This document shows positions 33,393 to 46,331 of a DNA stretch of 64,000 nt, piece after piece; position 1 is the first letter of the stretch; the number at the start of each line of letters is the position of its first letter. The translations under genes were made by a program, and so were the position numbers. Under the pieces are notes generated by a model that saw only the letters and a program-made list of their open reading frames with translations, did no database searches and was not told the DNA's origin. Origin of the DNA: Clavulina sp. PMI_390 (Eukaryota; Basidiomycota; Agaricomycetes; Cantharellales; Hydnaceae); contig WIDE01000007.1 of NCBI GenBank assembly GCA_015039315.1, positions 441,045 through 505,044 of the forward strand, in the 5' to 3' direction.

Positions 33393-35043
33393 ATGGCTAG
33401 CCTTGTGAGTTCAGCCCGATTCACCCTCCGACATGCTGCTGCTCCGATTGCGAGCCACTTCTCTCGGCCTGCAGCTGCATACGCAGCCCGACGATCTCGC
33501 TTCCAATCTAGAACCCTCGCGACCGTGGCATGTCACCCCCCACCGTTCCTCTTCTTATCAAGCAGACGCTGACTCTTTGTATGCGCCCAATGAATCATTG
33601 GACACACAACACCTGCGATTATCATAGACCGACCAACAATTCAGCGTTCCTGTTGTCGACTTTGGAAAGTTCTGGACTGGTACTCCCGATGACAAGCTCG
33701 CCATCTCCCAGCAAGTTGTCAAGGCATTCAAGGAGATCGGTTTTATGTATATATCGAATCACAACATTCCGCAACCCGTGATCGAGAACGTCTTCAAGGA
33801 GGTTCGTCTGGTGTTATCGGCATCGCCCTGTTGTATCTTCGAGTCTGAAAACATTTCTGCAGAGCTCCGACTTCTTTGCGCTTCCTGACGCGATCAAGGA
33901 TGAAATGGCGTGGCGAGGTGCAATTCTACGCTTCACGACCAGTTTCAACATACTGAATTACTGCTTAAGACCCCAGGGCCAACCGTGGATACGTCAAGCA
34001 AGGTAGAGAGCGAGTTACAAACTCGACTGACGCCGATGAAATCGCTCAGCTGCGAGCAACTGCCCCCGATGTCAAGGAATCGCTCGAGATTGGGCTCGAG
34101 ACAGGCAAGGAATACTTAATCCCCCTCAACTGTCCATCAATCTCATCTCATGTCTCTTGTAGACCCTGACTATCGCAACTATTGGCCTCCATCAGAGGTC
34201 GCTCCAAAATTTCGCCCTGCAATGCTCCACTTCTACGATACCTGCCACACCTTACACATGGACGTTCTCCGCGCCGTAGCCCTTGGACTAGGGATGAACG
34301 AGAAGTACTTCGACCCCTTGTCTGACGAGGCATGGCACACTCTGCGCTTGCTCAACTACCCTCCAGTCGCAAAGGAGATCCTGAAGCGTGAAGGCCAAGC
34401 AAGAGCTGGTGCTCATTCCGACTACGGGTCGCTGACCTTTGTATTCCAAGATGATGTATGCTTGTTCAGGTTGTCGTGTGACCATGATAGTATGAACTCA
34501 CTCAATGATTGGCGATCCTTCCCAGATTGGCGGCCTTGAGGTCCAGAACTCCTCCACCATGAACTATATTCCTGCCGTTCCTATTGTGAGTCATCTCTCA
34601 TCTGATGTTAACGACTTGCAAGCCTAATAGAGACTATGACCGCAGCCTGGAACCATTGTCGTCAATGTCGGAGACCTCCTTATGAGATGGTCAAACGATC
34701 AGTTCAAGAGGTGAGAGGGTACCCTCTTCGTCCGTTCTTCCACCAGCCTAAATCACACTTTATTATTCTAGCACCATGCATCGCGTCGTATCACCGACTG
34801 GCACTGATAACGAAAACCCGCTTACGCCCCGCCGACAGTCCATCGCATTCTTCTGCAACCCCAATGCAAATACGCTGGTGGAATGTCTTCCAGGGTGTGT
34901 GGGAGAAGGTGCAAAATATCCTCCAGTGAGGACTGAGGATTATTTGGTCAAAAGGTTTGTGCTATCTGTGGAATCGCATGGAGGGCGGGCATCTCACCAG
35001 GACGTTTCGTTTGCTTATTAGGCTGAGCGAGACTTATGATTGA
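33393..35043 (+). CDS. 2-oxoglutarate/Fe(II)-dependent oxygenase (isopenicillin N synthase-like)
   Basis: Oxidises an unknown small molecule with Fe(II) and 2-oxoglutarate. N-terminal exon (MASLVSSARFTLRHAAAP, Arg-rich, no acidic residues) looks like a mitochondrial presequence. Then FSVPVVDFGKFW and FKEIGFMYISNHNIP (the DIOX_N region). The catalytic barrel shows iron ligands H and D in AHSDYGSLTF and H in MHRVVSP, with the 2OG-binding RQS in PRRQSIAFF. GLGMNEKYFDP and ILKREGQARAGAH are typical of fungal members of this group. About eight exons; the last is tiny (LSETYD). Stop at 35041-35043. Substrate cannot be inferred; no biosynthetic partners lie beside it. Confidence 0.85.
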
Positions 35044-35432
35044 GGCGCCTTGCTTTTTTTTTTGGTCCAAAGCTGAATGTTGTGCTGCTCTTGCTTCTAG
35101 TATATTATTATATCTCGACCCGGAATTCATATGGGGGTGCATCTAGTTCTCAACCGCAGAACCCGATAGTCATTCAACGGATGCCTCTATAAGTGGGGTC
35201 CTAATCAAGAGTGATTTCGCCGGATAGACATGACTTCTCGCACATTCTCAGTGAATCCCTTCACGTCTCAGTCATCAAGGCTCTCCAATTCAAAAACAAC
35301 TCGATCTGCTAAAGGCCAGACCATCTCATCAATAAGACGACTGCAGTGCAGCCAATGACCCGTCGGAGACTTTCCCCTAGTCTGGATTATGCAATAATTC
35401 CTCTAATATACAACACATCCACGGGAGGCTAT
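35044..35432. other. convergent 3' spacer
   Basis: Between the oxygenase and the GPI deacylase gene, both ending here. Nothing recognised. Confidence 0.5.
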
Positions 35433-38400
35433 TTACCATGTCGGAACGGCGTATCGCGTGAAAACAACAAGCGCACAGACTGCATTGACTGCTATCGGTA
35501 CAGCATATGGTATTCGCGCGCCAATTGTGAAGGCAATGTTGGCCAAAGAAGCCATCGAAACCCAGATGATATGTGGAGACACTCTATGGTATTCCACAAA
35601 ATAGTTAGCAGCGGCACCACCCGTGCATTAGAAAAAGGCGTCTAACCTGCTTTTTGGAGCTGGGGAAGCGATCGGACCCTCAGCCGTGAGCTCAGTAAGC
35701 ACAAGTATGAAGCCCAACGTCCTTATACCGTGATCATCGTGGAAAGGTGCTAATAGCCCTGCTGTCATAAGAGTTCTGATCCATACAAACAGTGCTGGTC
35801 CTAAAAAGGGGAATAGGACAGCAAGGAGTAGGAGAAAGTGGCGTCGTTGAGCCGCAACAAGTGACATGGTTCCTCGCTGCAACGAGTGATGACATAGATC
35901 TGAGCTAGGAACTGAGACAAAGCTGAGGGGTGAACGACTTACGTAGCCAACTGCCACGGAGGAAGTGGGGGAAACCATCCTCCACTTGAGAGTCCGCTCT
36001 CTACTATTATCAGAAGCATCCGCAGGGGAAGAGGATGTCTGATCCTCGGTGTCAGAACATCGCCATAGCTGGCGTAAGAGCACAACTGCGTAAAGCAATT
36101 GAATAGGGTAGAAGAAAAACGAGCCTATCACTGCTGCAGTTGCTGTGATAAGCTTCGTTCTGGTAGAGGTAGGTTCTGGATTGGAGCTGGGAAGATATAG
36201 CGTCGCATCAGATGCTCTTGAATGGAACAAATGAATACTCACGAATTTGGCATCGCCGCTCCCAGCCATTTGAGAATTCGAATCACGCCTAAGAGCATGC
36301 CCCAATATGCCCATAATAATCCAGTTGCGAAAAAGAGACACAGGGCGGGGATCCATGCCAATGACAACTCTCCATTACTTCCAAGCAGAAAATACGGGGG
36401 AAGTGGTAGTGCAGAGAGAACGGAAAGAATCAAGGCGACAATGGGAAGTTCTCTTGAAGTAGCACGCAGAAGTGCGAGTGTAGGATCCGGAAAGTCTATG
36501 TAAGGAGGCCTATCAGCGAAGAATTGTAGATCATCCAGCTGCCCCACATACCCCGATCTTTCGCATCGAGATTCCTCCAGGATTGCGCCATGACTAGTGC
36601 GACGATCCCAGCCATATAGATGGGCAGTGCCACCCAGTATCTCGAAGCTACCCTTCCAAAAGTTGCTCGGGAATCAACACTGAGCTTGAATGACTCTATC
36701 CCACAGGTCCCCGAGGTGTATATGTCCAGTGAGCCGGGTGATAGAGGTGTGCCTGATATGGGTAGGAATGGGCCGATACCATGTCCAGTGAGTAATAGGG
36801 TTTCTGTAGGGGAATCATTTTGTGAGAATGAGAGAGGAACGAGGAAGTGTGATTCGGGTTCGGCGAAGAATGGGCTTTGAGGAGGGGTAAATCGTATGAG
36901 AGGGGTAGGAAGGAGAGATCCTAAATAATAAAAAAATAACATCCTGTCAGCTACAAGGGCTACTCTCGCAGACGTTGGCACACATACCTTCACACGAGCC
37001 TTGGCGACTCACATCTAGACGATGCACAAAAAGCGAGCTTGCAGATATGGCAACAGGAACTCTCGTATGAAGTGGTGGAGACTCTCTGTTCACAGCATTA
37101 TTGTCCATGCTGTCGAGAATCTGCTCTTGATTGAACCCTGCGACCACCCACTCGTCATTTGAGCCCGAACCGCCTTGCACTTGGATCGCTATCCACTCAT
37201 GACGATTCAGGACCTCATGAATCTCGAGATGGAAATAGAGCACGGCCTCTGATTCATCAACCCCCTTTTGATCGGGGAATCGGCTTGCTCCTCGCTGCGG
37301 GAGGGGCAAGAGCTCCCACTTCCACGATAGCTCACGCTTGAGTAATCGATCATTGAGGGGTTCGCACCAGGAGTCCTTGAAATTTGCCTCAAAAGTCGCG
37401 GATGTGCAGTAGTGAAGAGCCACTTGAAGGCCACTCAAATGATGCGGAGCCAGCGAACGAGCGGTATTGGGTACAATGAGCGCACCTTTTGCGAGTAGGA
37501 GACTGAAGGTACGAGAACTGCCTGCAGCCTCTGGAGGAACGGGAAGAACGTACGTCTCAGAAGCGCGGCCAGGGTGCTCCACTTGCAACAGCTTTGAGGT
37601 GACAAGTTGGTAGTTCTCAGTGACAGGAAGGACCTGCCGAAAGTCTGGATGCAGAGCTAGCACTGGCTTTCCCTGACCGTTAGCCTGGACAACGGGACGA
37701 GGAAACCATCTCTCTAAAACATCTTGGGGCCTCGCAAATACACTTGGCTGTTCGGCTGATGAAACGGACAGTTCGAGGGCCGCTCGAGCAACCCTCCAGC
37801 GAACTTGATGGCACCACACCATCTCGCGGTGGCCGACCCCTGTCCACACACCAGGTAGGGCAGTAGTGTGGACAGTTCGTCGGTATGTCCTGGCATTACG
37901 AGCTGCGCCTTGGAGTGGAGGAAGAGAGCATATCTCAGAGGGGATTTGTGTATCTGTTGATCCTCCACAGAGCGAAATGATAGGAGGCGTTGAAGGCCCA
38001 AGGTAGTAGAGGTCCTTGTAGATTTTGTGGATTGTTGGGTCTAGTCGAGCGGGAGCGAGGCTGTTTGGTGACGACATAGTGATGATGGCCGCGACATCCG
38101 ACGCGTTCCAACCTCTGCCTTTGCCTTGCATTACGTCGGAGACCGCGAGCTGAGCAACAATGCCGCCCATGGAATGACCAATAAGGGTAATTTTTCGCCT
38201 AGGGGATGGGTAGGATGATAGGATGTAGTTGATAGCTTCAGACACGTATTCAGCTTGCGTCTGTAATGTGGGTCCATGAAGTGCCGAAAAGTCTTCGTTG
38301 AACTCGACTGGTGAGGCAATTAGTCAGAACCATTTCAAGCGAGCACCAATGATACGCTCACCGGTGAATACATCCGCCGGGAGACGTCCTAAGAATTCTG

Positions 38401-38895
38401 GGCTTATAACTCCTGGGGAAGAGTAATACTGGCGAGCAGCAGAAGATGCAATTGACCTCGCTTGGTGAGACGACCCGGCGTTTCCAGGGATGAAGAGGAC
38501 AGGATTCCCAGTAGCCTACTTATACTGCTGTTTAGTTAACTTTCAAGCATGTTATCTCGCATGCCTCGCACCTCAGAAGACGTGTCCCACTCCACTTCTC
38601 GATAGAGCCACAGGCTGTATCGACGCGCGAGCGGGGTCCACTGCTCGTTGAAGCCAGGCTGGAAGACATATGACGGGCTCATCCACGACATTCGACATCC
38701 CTGGGGAGATATTCGCTCGACAGTGAGAGACGATTGCTGATATCCATCGTAAAGCCCAAGAGATGTTAGTAGTGTGACGCCAATGGGAACCAGCATTTGT
38801 TTGGTCCGAGAACGGTTGGCCAAACACAAATCACTGCGATTGTTATTCTTCATGGACCGTGACCGCGATGGGCCCGAAAATACTATGGCTCTCAA
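35433..38895 (-). CDS. BST1: GPI inositol deacylase (BST1/PGAP1)
   Basis: ER membrane lipase that removes the acyl chain from the inositol of GPI anchors, needed for export of GPI proteins. Start at 38895 (38793 is the next ATG). Near the N terminus is a hydrophobic segment ([12 protein letters not shown]), then [32 protein letters not shown], and the lipase elbow [12 protein letters not shown] carrying the catalytic Ser. [12 protein letters not shown] and [19 protein letters not shown] follow; the latter probably holds the catalytic His. The C-terminal half has several membrane spans ([36 protein letters not shown]). A final exon, 35433-35589, adds [19 protein letters not shown] and TRYAVPTW before the stop. 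Length about 950-1000 residues, as usual. Confidence 0.87.
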
Positions 38896-38937
38896 TATGG
38901 AACAGCCGCGCGGTTATCCTGACTGTATCGTTCCATC
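38896..38937. promoter_or_regulatory. 42-bp spacer between divergent start codons
   Basis: The GPI deacylase start (38895, minus) and the helicase start (38938, plus) are only 42 bp apart, so the 5' untranslated regions and promoters must overlap the neighbouring gene or be shared. No TATA box is visible. Confidence 0.6.
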
Positions 38938-41900
38938 ATGGTCTGCCCGAGTCTTCGTAACACTGGCACTTGTCCCAAGGATCAGTGCAGGTTTTCGCAC
39001 TTTCTCAAGTTCTGTGAGCTTTGTAACGTAGTTATTGAATCTTCTGCCGTCTATGACGCGCACCATCGAACACGCGAGCACTCTCGGCGCACCTACCATG
39101 CAGGCAAAGCCTCTAACGGTGTCTGCCCTCTTTGCTTAACCGGATATACTAAACCACGCACCGTGCAGTCGTTCTATGAGCACTGCCAGACCACCACACA
39201 TGGTCAGGCAGCCCGACTTGCAGGATTGAATAGCCTTGCTGACAGATTTGACGCCACCGCCCCTGCTCACTCCCAGTCTTGCACTGTGTGTCGCGCTATC
39301 ATTCCAAATCCAAATTGGGACGATCACATCGCTTCTGGAAAGCATGCAGCTGCAAAGCTCTTCCATGCCACTAAAAGTAGCTACGATAGCCAAGGCCGTA
39401 ACAAATGTGACGTGGAAGTGTCTGGGGGCGAAACGAAAGGGTTTGACTTTGACGTCATTGCTCAAGGGTCTGGCCGCCACAGTATCTCCGTTGACCTTGA
39501 ACTCACCAGTGATGCATCTATTTCCGTTGTTGATATCCGCCTTGTCTCGGGTACAGGGCCTGTCAGATATCGAACCAAGTCACAGTAAGCGATCACGTCC
39601 TTTCTTAGAAACTTGTTGCTCATTTGGTATAGGTTCGTTGCACCCACTTGGAGGGGGAGACTCAATAAAGGAATCACCAAGAGCCTTGAGGTACACTTTG
39701 AGTCCAACCAGCTTGGCCGCTTCGAGGACCGTATCGAGTTTGTTTTTCGGGACAATCACCGGTCGACCGAGTTCTCGATTTTCCGGACCCTTCATGCTGT
39801 TGTCGCTTTGGACCCTGCCGAACTAAAAGCCCTTGGCCCCATTGCACCCTATGAACGGCCGAAGCGCCAGACGGTGGTTGACGCAGAACCAAATGACATC
39901 GAAGGCGTGAAGCCATTCTTCGATTCCGATATCCAATGGAAGACAACGTTGCCCATAGCTTCTGTACCCAAGCACATTCAGCAAGCGGTCTTGAAGGGGA
40001 CTTTTGATGAGCAGCTGCGATATGCGCGCTCACATATCATTCCTCCAAATCTCACGATCGAGTCCTACGTCCGATACTGGACAAGCTTGCTGCACCTTGA
40101 AGAGCTCCGCATGGCGTTAGTCGGCTTCATGTCATCGTTAGTGATACGTCACTGATGATGTTTCGTATTATAGAGCCGATTTAGCTGCATATGATATGTT
40201 CGGTCAGACGCTACAATCAGCTGGCAACGCGTACAAGTAAGCAATTGACTGAACCGTCATCGGAGATACCTGGCAGACTACTGAGACAATCTGATCTAGG
40301 TTGCGAGTCCCTGGACTTGCAGAGAAACGTCCTTCAGTTGTGCTCGGCGACAGGATTCGCGTCCGCCCTGTGGGGAGCCAGGGAGCCTTTTACGCAGGAT
40401 TCGTGCACGATGTAGAGCAGAGCTCCGTCACTCTACGCTTCCATGCCAAGTTCAAACCCCTCAATGGTCAGAAATTCGACGTGCGGTTTACGCTGGGGCG
40501 TACCACTTTGCGTCGAATGCATCAGGCGCTATTGCTTCCAGTGAACAGCAAGCGCATCATTTTCCCCTCCGAGGAGCATTTTTCGGAAGTTGATGAGTCC
40601 GTCATTGGCCAGCTGAACTTTGTCAATGACCAGCTCAAGCAAAATCTGGAGCAGAGTCTAGCAGTCGCTTCTATCCTATCACAGAAGGCTGGCAGCGGCC
40701 CTTTCGTTGTCTTTGGCCCGTTAGTCTCTATTTCTCTTGTCAAACTCTAACTACGACCTGACTTTACAATCTAACAGTCCAGGGACAGGGAAAACAACTG
40801 TCATTGTGGAGGCGATCCGCCAGCTGATGCGCCGTGACTCATCAGCAACAATACTCGCATGTGCGCCTAGCAATTCAGCGGCAGATCTAATTGCCCAATC
40901 TCTCAAGCAGAAGGGGGCGAATAAATCTGAGATCTTACGCCTCAACGCACCATCTCGACTCATTAGTACGCTTCCCAAAGAGCTTGTTGAATTCTCGCGC
41001 CAGCGAGGGGCCAATTTTGCCGTTCCAAAACTTGCTGAAATCGTCACTTTCCGCGTTGTCATTGCCACTTGCTCGAGTGCCGCGCTACCCCACGGATTAG
41101 GCGTTGCACGCGGCCATTTTACTCATATCTTTATTGATGAAGCGGGACAAGCAATGGAGCCTGAGGCTATGATCGCTATCCGGACCATGGCGGGCGCAAG
41201 GACCAACATCGTGTTATCCGGCGATCCGATGCAACTTGGTCTTATTATTCATTCAGACATTGCGGCTGAGTGCGGACTAGGGATCTCATACCTCGACAGA
41301 ATCATGCAACTGCCTGCTTACGATGTTGAAACGGGCAGAGGTCGCTCGTGAGTCGATTAACTTTGCACTAGTTGCAGATACTCTATTTTGACAAATCAAT
41401 TATGTAGTGTGGTCAAACTGCTCAACAACTACCGCAGCCATCAAGCGATTCTACAATACCCGAATCAGATCTTTTACGACGGCGAGCTCAAGGCCTTTGC
41501 AACCCCGGACCCCAAACTTGTGAACTTCTTTGACCTGCCAATGCGAGGCTTCCCAATCATTTTCCACGGTGTTTCTGGTTCGTGTATAGGATCATTGCTG
41601 CTTTCCATCTCTTACTTACCTCATCTCCCTTAGGCGAAGACATGCGCGAAGCGACGTCACCATCATTCTTCAACCCTATTGAGGCATCCATTGTGAAGGA
41701 TTATGTTCAGAAGCTTCGTGAGGATCAGAAGTTGGGAATCCGTAAGAGCATGCTTTTGAAGTGTCCTATGACTACTGCAGCTAACTCAATTCCGTATCCA
41801 TTATTAAGGGGACAGCGATATCGGCGTTATTGCGCCATACAATGCCCAGAATCGCAAGATCCGAACCCTTGTCAACGATCCAAAGCTCAAAGGGAAACGT

Positions 41901-42427
41901 CAAGGCGTTCTCAAGGTTGGCAGTGTGGAAGAGTTTCAAGGACAGGTACGCTCTTTGCATCGACTGCTCTTCTCATCGTCTCAATCTCCCTCTATGCATA
42001 GGAGCGTAAAGTCATCATCGTGTCGACCGTCCGAAGCAACACAAACTTCATTCAATATGATCTTCGTCATACACTAGGATTCGTTGCTAACCCTCGCCGA
42101 TTCAATGTTGCTATGACCCGGGCCCAATCTCTCTTGATCGTCATCGGCGATCCCGTAGTCCTGTCTTTGGATCCGATGTGGCGAGAGTTCCTGGAGTATA
42201 TTGACGTGTTGGGTGGATGGCGCGGGAAGCCTCGCGATTGGGATGACGATGTGTCGAGTCAAGGAAGGGATTTGTTGACGGAGAGAAAGGAGGCTGGCGT
42301 TGCGAATATGGATGACATCGCACAGCGTATGAGGCAACAGGTGGTGGCAAGTGCGCCTACTCATGCCAATGACCCGCGCCTCAATGACTCGTTACCACGA
42401 GACAATATTCGAGATCGCGAAGAATAA
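38938..42427 (+). CDS. SF1 RNA helicase, MOV10/SDE3-like, with zinc fingers (copy 1)
   Basis: Upf1-like helicase with a CCCH finger at the very N terminus (MVCPSLRNTGTCPKDQCRFS) and further Cys/His fingers (CELCNVV..H..H, CPLCLTGY, CTVCRAII..H..H). A beta-rich region follows (ISVDLELTSDASISVVDIRL), then helicase motifs: I PGTGKTT, Ia ACAPSNSAADL, II FIDEAGQA, III LSGDPMQLGLII, IV NNYRSHQ, V VGSVEEFQGQE, VI RRFNVAMTRAQ. Exons join in frame with introns of 50-100 nt. Motif III departs from the usual GDPxQLGP found in copy 2. MOV10/SDE3 relatives act in small-RNA silencing and mRNA control, so a role in transposon or virus silencing is plausible (inference). Tandem with copy 2. Confidence 0.83.
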
Positions 42428-42788
42428 TTCTTGAGCGCGCGGATGCTATGCGGCCTTCATTTCACCACTTTGTCCTGTCTCCAAGTGCGCTTGTCTCTTG
42501 TTCCAGATTGTTGTATTTCTTGCTGTGTCCCACAAGGATCGAGTGCAAAAAAATCCCATGTCTTTTCGACGTCAATTGTTTGACAGCACTCCCATCCGAA
42601 ACGGAGGATCTGCAATTCATTCGACACCCCGACGGTATTTGTCCCGAGACGGTGGCTGAAACGCCACCAAACATATCGGGTCAGGCCACAAAAGTCGCAC
42701 AAGGCACACACGAGTCGCGTGGGTGGCTGAGGGTTCGTAGCCACACGATAAAAAGGCGCGCGCCTCTTGCCTCGTTCTTCCCACAACC
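42428..42788 (+). promoter_or_regulatory. intergenic region and promoter of helicase copy 2
   Basis: 361 bp between tandem copies. A TATA-like GATAAAAAGG lies about 40 bp before the ATG at 42789. Nothing else recognised. Confidence 0.45.
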
Positions 42789-45700
42789 ATGGTCTGCCAG
42801 AATCTCGTCCGCGATGGGTATTGCCCTGACGGCAATGCTTGTAGCTTTTCGCACTTCCTCAAACTTTGCAATCTCTGCAATGTTACACTGGTGACAGAGC
42901 ACTCATTCAACGCTCACATCTGTGGTAAAGAGCATAGTCGACGCCTCTATCACGCTAGCGGGGCGAGAAGCGGAGTTTGTGCTGTCTGTGCGATCGTCTA
43001 TCCTGCGCCTCCAACTTTGTTCTCGTACCAGCAGCACTGCCGGTCTCAAGTTCATCACTATAACGTAGTCCGCGCTGGGCTAGACTTCCTTGTCGATGAG
43101 CAGGAACCCCGAAGCGCTCCGGAAAACTCCAGGTTTTGCACGTCATGTAAAACCTATGTTCCCTACCACATCTGGCAGCGCCACATCCGGACACGAAAGC
43201 ACTTAGTCAAGGCGATGTTTCATGCCACAAAGGCTGCTCAGGAGAGTACGGCAGGCAATAAACACTCGGTTGAAATCTCCGGAGACGAGCAAGATGGCTA
43301 TAACTTTGGCGTATTGGAACCTGGCCAAACTCTCGTGACGCTTCCGATTGATATCGAGCTCACCTCTCCGACTCGTATCAGTCTAGTGGACATACAGCTG
43401 ATGTCTCAGACAAGCTCCCGACGATTTAGACAAGAAACACCGTGAGTACCTTGTCACCCCCCCCCTTGTGGCCGTGGATTTGACTCAGAAATATCACATG
43501 CACAGGTTTATCATTCCGCCCTTCCGTGGAGCGCTCAAGCACAATCAAACCCGGACGCTCAATCTCAAATTCTCCCCAAAGGAACTAGGACGCTTTGACG
43601 ATCGCCTAGAGTTCACCTTCAGAGATGAAACGCTGGGGGAGCGCTTCGTTATTGCGCGATACGTTCGTGCCGTGGTGGCGAACCAGCGCGAGCTCGAAGC
43701 TCTTGGACCAGTGGCTCCGTTCAGACGCCCTCCCCGTCGTCGGTTCGAAGACCGTGGCTATTCAGACGTCGATGGTATTCAATACCCCTTCGAGTCTGAC
43801 ATCATCTGGAAAGCCAAGCTGGCCCCCCATCTTGTTCCTGCCAGCATTCAGCGAGTCCTCTCTAGCGGTAGCCCTCAAGAACAAATCGAGGCGATCCGCA
43901 CGACAATTCTTCCCCCAACTGTCAATGCGTCGTCGTATTCGAGAAATTGGTCTTCTCTGCTTCATCTTGAAGAAGTCCAAATGACGTGAGTACACTGATT
44001 GTCATACCCCGCGGACACTAACATCCAACATCGCACATGTCATTCTATTCAGGTCGGATATTTCTGCCTACGATATGGAGGCAGAACCTATTGAGCGTTT
44101 GGATGGAGGGTTACACAAGTATGACCGTTCCTTATGGTTGCACACTCTCATCTGATGCGATTCTTTCAACAACTAGACTCAGAGTTCCTGGCCTCGCAGA
44201 AAAGCGACCATCCATCATTTTAGGAGACAAGATTCGTGTCCGTGTGCATGGACGCGACGGCCCATTCTACGCTGGTTACGTCCACATGGTGGAACACGAG
44301 CATGTCCTTCTGAAGTTCAACTATTCATTCTCTGCCGTTCGCGGCCAGAGATTTGATGTACGATTCACACTCAACCGATCTTCTCTCCGCCGTATGCATC
44401 AGGCTCTAGCCGTTGCGTGGAACCCAGAGCGGATACTGTTCCCGTCGGAACGCGATATCGAATTCTCAACGGCTCCAACTGAAGAGGAGATCTCGGATGT
44501 GCGCCTGGTAAACCGATACCTGGAGTCGAACCCTTCCCAAAAGTTAGCAGTCACGTCCATTCTGAACCAGCCACCAGGAAGCATTCCTTTCATCATCTTC
44601 GGGCCGTAAGTGTGCTTCTTCTTAGTGGTTCAGTGAGAGAAATAATTCCCTTCTATATTTGATTTAGTCCTGGGACGGGGAAGACCGTTGTGGCAGTTGA
44701 AGCAATACGCCAGATTCTCATGCAAGACCCGAATGCGCGAATTCTTGCTGCAGCGCCGAGCAACTCTGCTGCTGATTTGCTCGCTGACCGCCTCAAGCAA
44801 CAGGGCACTGCGAACTCGGAGATCTTCCGTCTGAACGCTCCTACTCGTCCTGTCGATGCTCTTTCCAAGTCTCTGGAGGCCTGTTCCCGGAAGGTTGGGC
44901 GCGCTTTTGTTGTTCCAACTATTGAGGAGCTTCGGAAGTTCCGAGTCATCGTGGCAACTTGCATTACTGCATCGCTTCCTTACGCAATGGGGGCTCCGCG
45001 TGGACATTTTTCGCACATTTTCATTGATGAGGCTGGTCAAGCCCTAGAGCCAGAAGCAATGATCCCGATCAGGACTATGGCTGGACCACATACCAACATT
45101 GTGCTGTCTGGTGATCCTCAGCAACTTGGCCCAATCGTCCGCTCCCGCCATGCCATTGCGTGCGGTCTTGGCGTCTCCTACCTCGACCGTCTTATGAACC
45201 GTCCAATATATAACGTCGATGCGGGCCGGGGTATTTCGTATGTCGCTTCCCATATGGTTAAGAAGTCCCCATACTTACCAGCATTATATATAGGGTCGTG
45301 AAGTTAGTCCAGAACTTCCGAAGCCATCAATCTATTCTCGACTACCCCAACAGGAGGTTCTATCGGAACGAGTTGGTGGCTTGTGCGGATCCAGTCGTCA
45401 CTGAGTCGCTGACTCGCTTCCATGAGCTCGTGACACCTGGATTCCCGATTATTTTCCACTCGATTTCCGGTGTGTGATTTTGTGGCTTGGACTACTCGTT
45501 TCGAATCCTATTGACATAATCGCATCTTCTCAGGCGAGGATATGCGAGAGGCCAGCTCGCCTTCATTCTTTAACCCACACGAAGTCTTAGTGGTCAAGAG
45601 ATATGTACAGGCTCTTCGGGAGGATCAGCGTTTACGCCTTCGTGAGTTCTTAGTTCTTCTTATGAGGTGTTGATTAGGCTAAACCATTTTGGCTTTTCTG

Positions 45701-46331
45701 TTCTATCTAGTTGACTCGCAAATTGGAGTGATTTCTCCATATAATGCCCAGAACGGGAAAATTCGAAAGACAATCAACGCACCAGCTTTGAAGAAGAGTC
45801 GACCGGGTGTACTCAAGGTGGGAAGCGTCGAAGAGTTCCAGGGCCAGGTAAGATGCTCAAATACAGTCGTCCGATTTTCTACATGTAACTCATCGAAATA
45901 TCCAGGAGCGTCGTGTGATCATTGTCTCCACTGTCCGCTCCAACTCAGACTTCGTTAAGTATGATCTTAATCACACCCTTGGGTTCGTGGCAAATCCACG
46001 GCGGTTTAACGTAGCAATGACGCGCGCTCAATCGCTCCTTATTATTGTTGGTGACCCTGTTATCCTTTCTCTCGATCAAATGTGGAGGAACTTCCTGGAC
46101 TATATTCATGCTTCGGGAGGATGGCGAGGCAAGCCCAGAGACTGGGATGACGAAGCCTCTGTACAGGCCGCAGACTTCCTCCTTCAGCGTCGGAGGGATA
46201 CGGTCAACTCAATGGACGAGTTGGCGCGACGCCTTCGTAATGTTGTTATTGATGATGTGGAGGATGGTGATGTGGCTTCGGAGAATGGTGATGACGGGGG
46301 CCAGGACAGACCTTGGCGCGAGGATGAATGA
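42789..46331 (+). CDS. SF1 RNA helicase, MOV10/SDE3-like, with zinc fingers (copy 2)
   Basis: Same architecture and exon pattern as copy 1: CCCH start (MVCQNLVRDGYCPDGNACSF), CNLCNVTL..H..H and CAVCAIVY fingers, CTSCKTYVPYHIW..H, beta region with PIDIELTSPTRISLVDIQL, AEKRPSIILGDKIRV, then motifs I PGTGKTV, Ia AAAPSNSAADLL, II FIDEAGQALEPEA, III LSGDPQQLGPIV, IV NFRSHQS, V VGSVEEFQGQE, VI NVAMTRAQSLL. All helicase motifs are canonical. C-terminal tail acidic (VEDGDVASENGDDG). The tandem arrangement and matching introns show a local duplication with clear amino-acid divergence, so it is not recent. Confidence 0.85.

Noticed and set aside
42448..42894. Plus-strand 148-codon frame starting upstream of helicase copy 2
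   Set aside because: It overlaps the promoter and first exon of the helicase in another frame; the helicase frame carries the zinc-finger motif.
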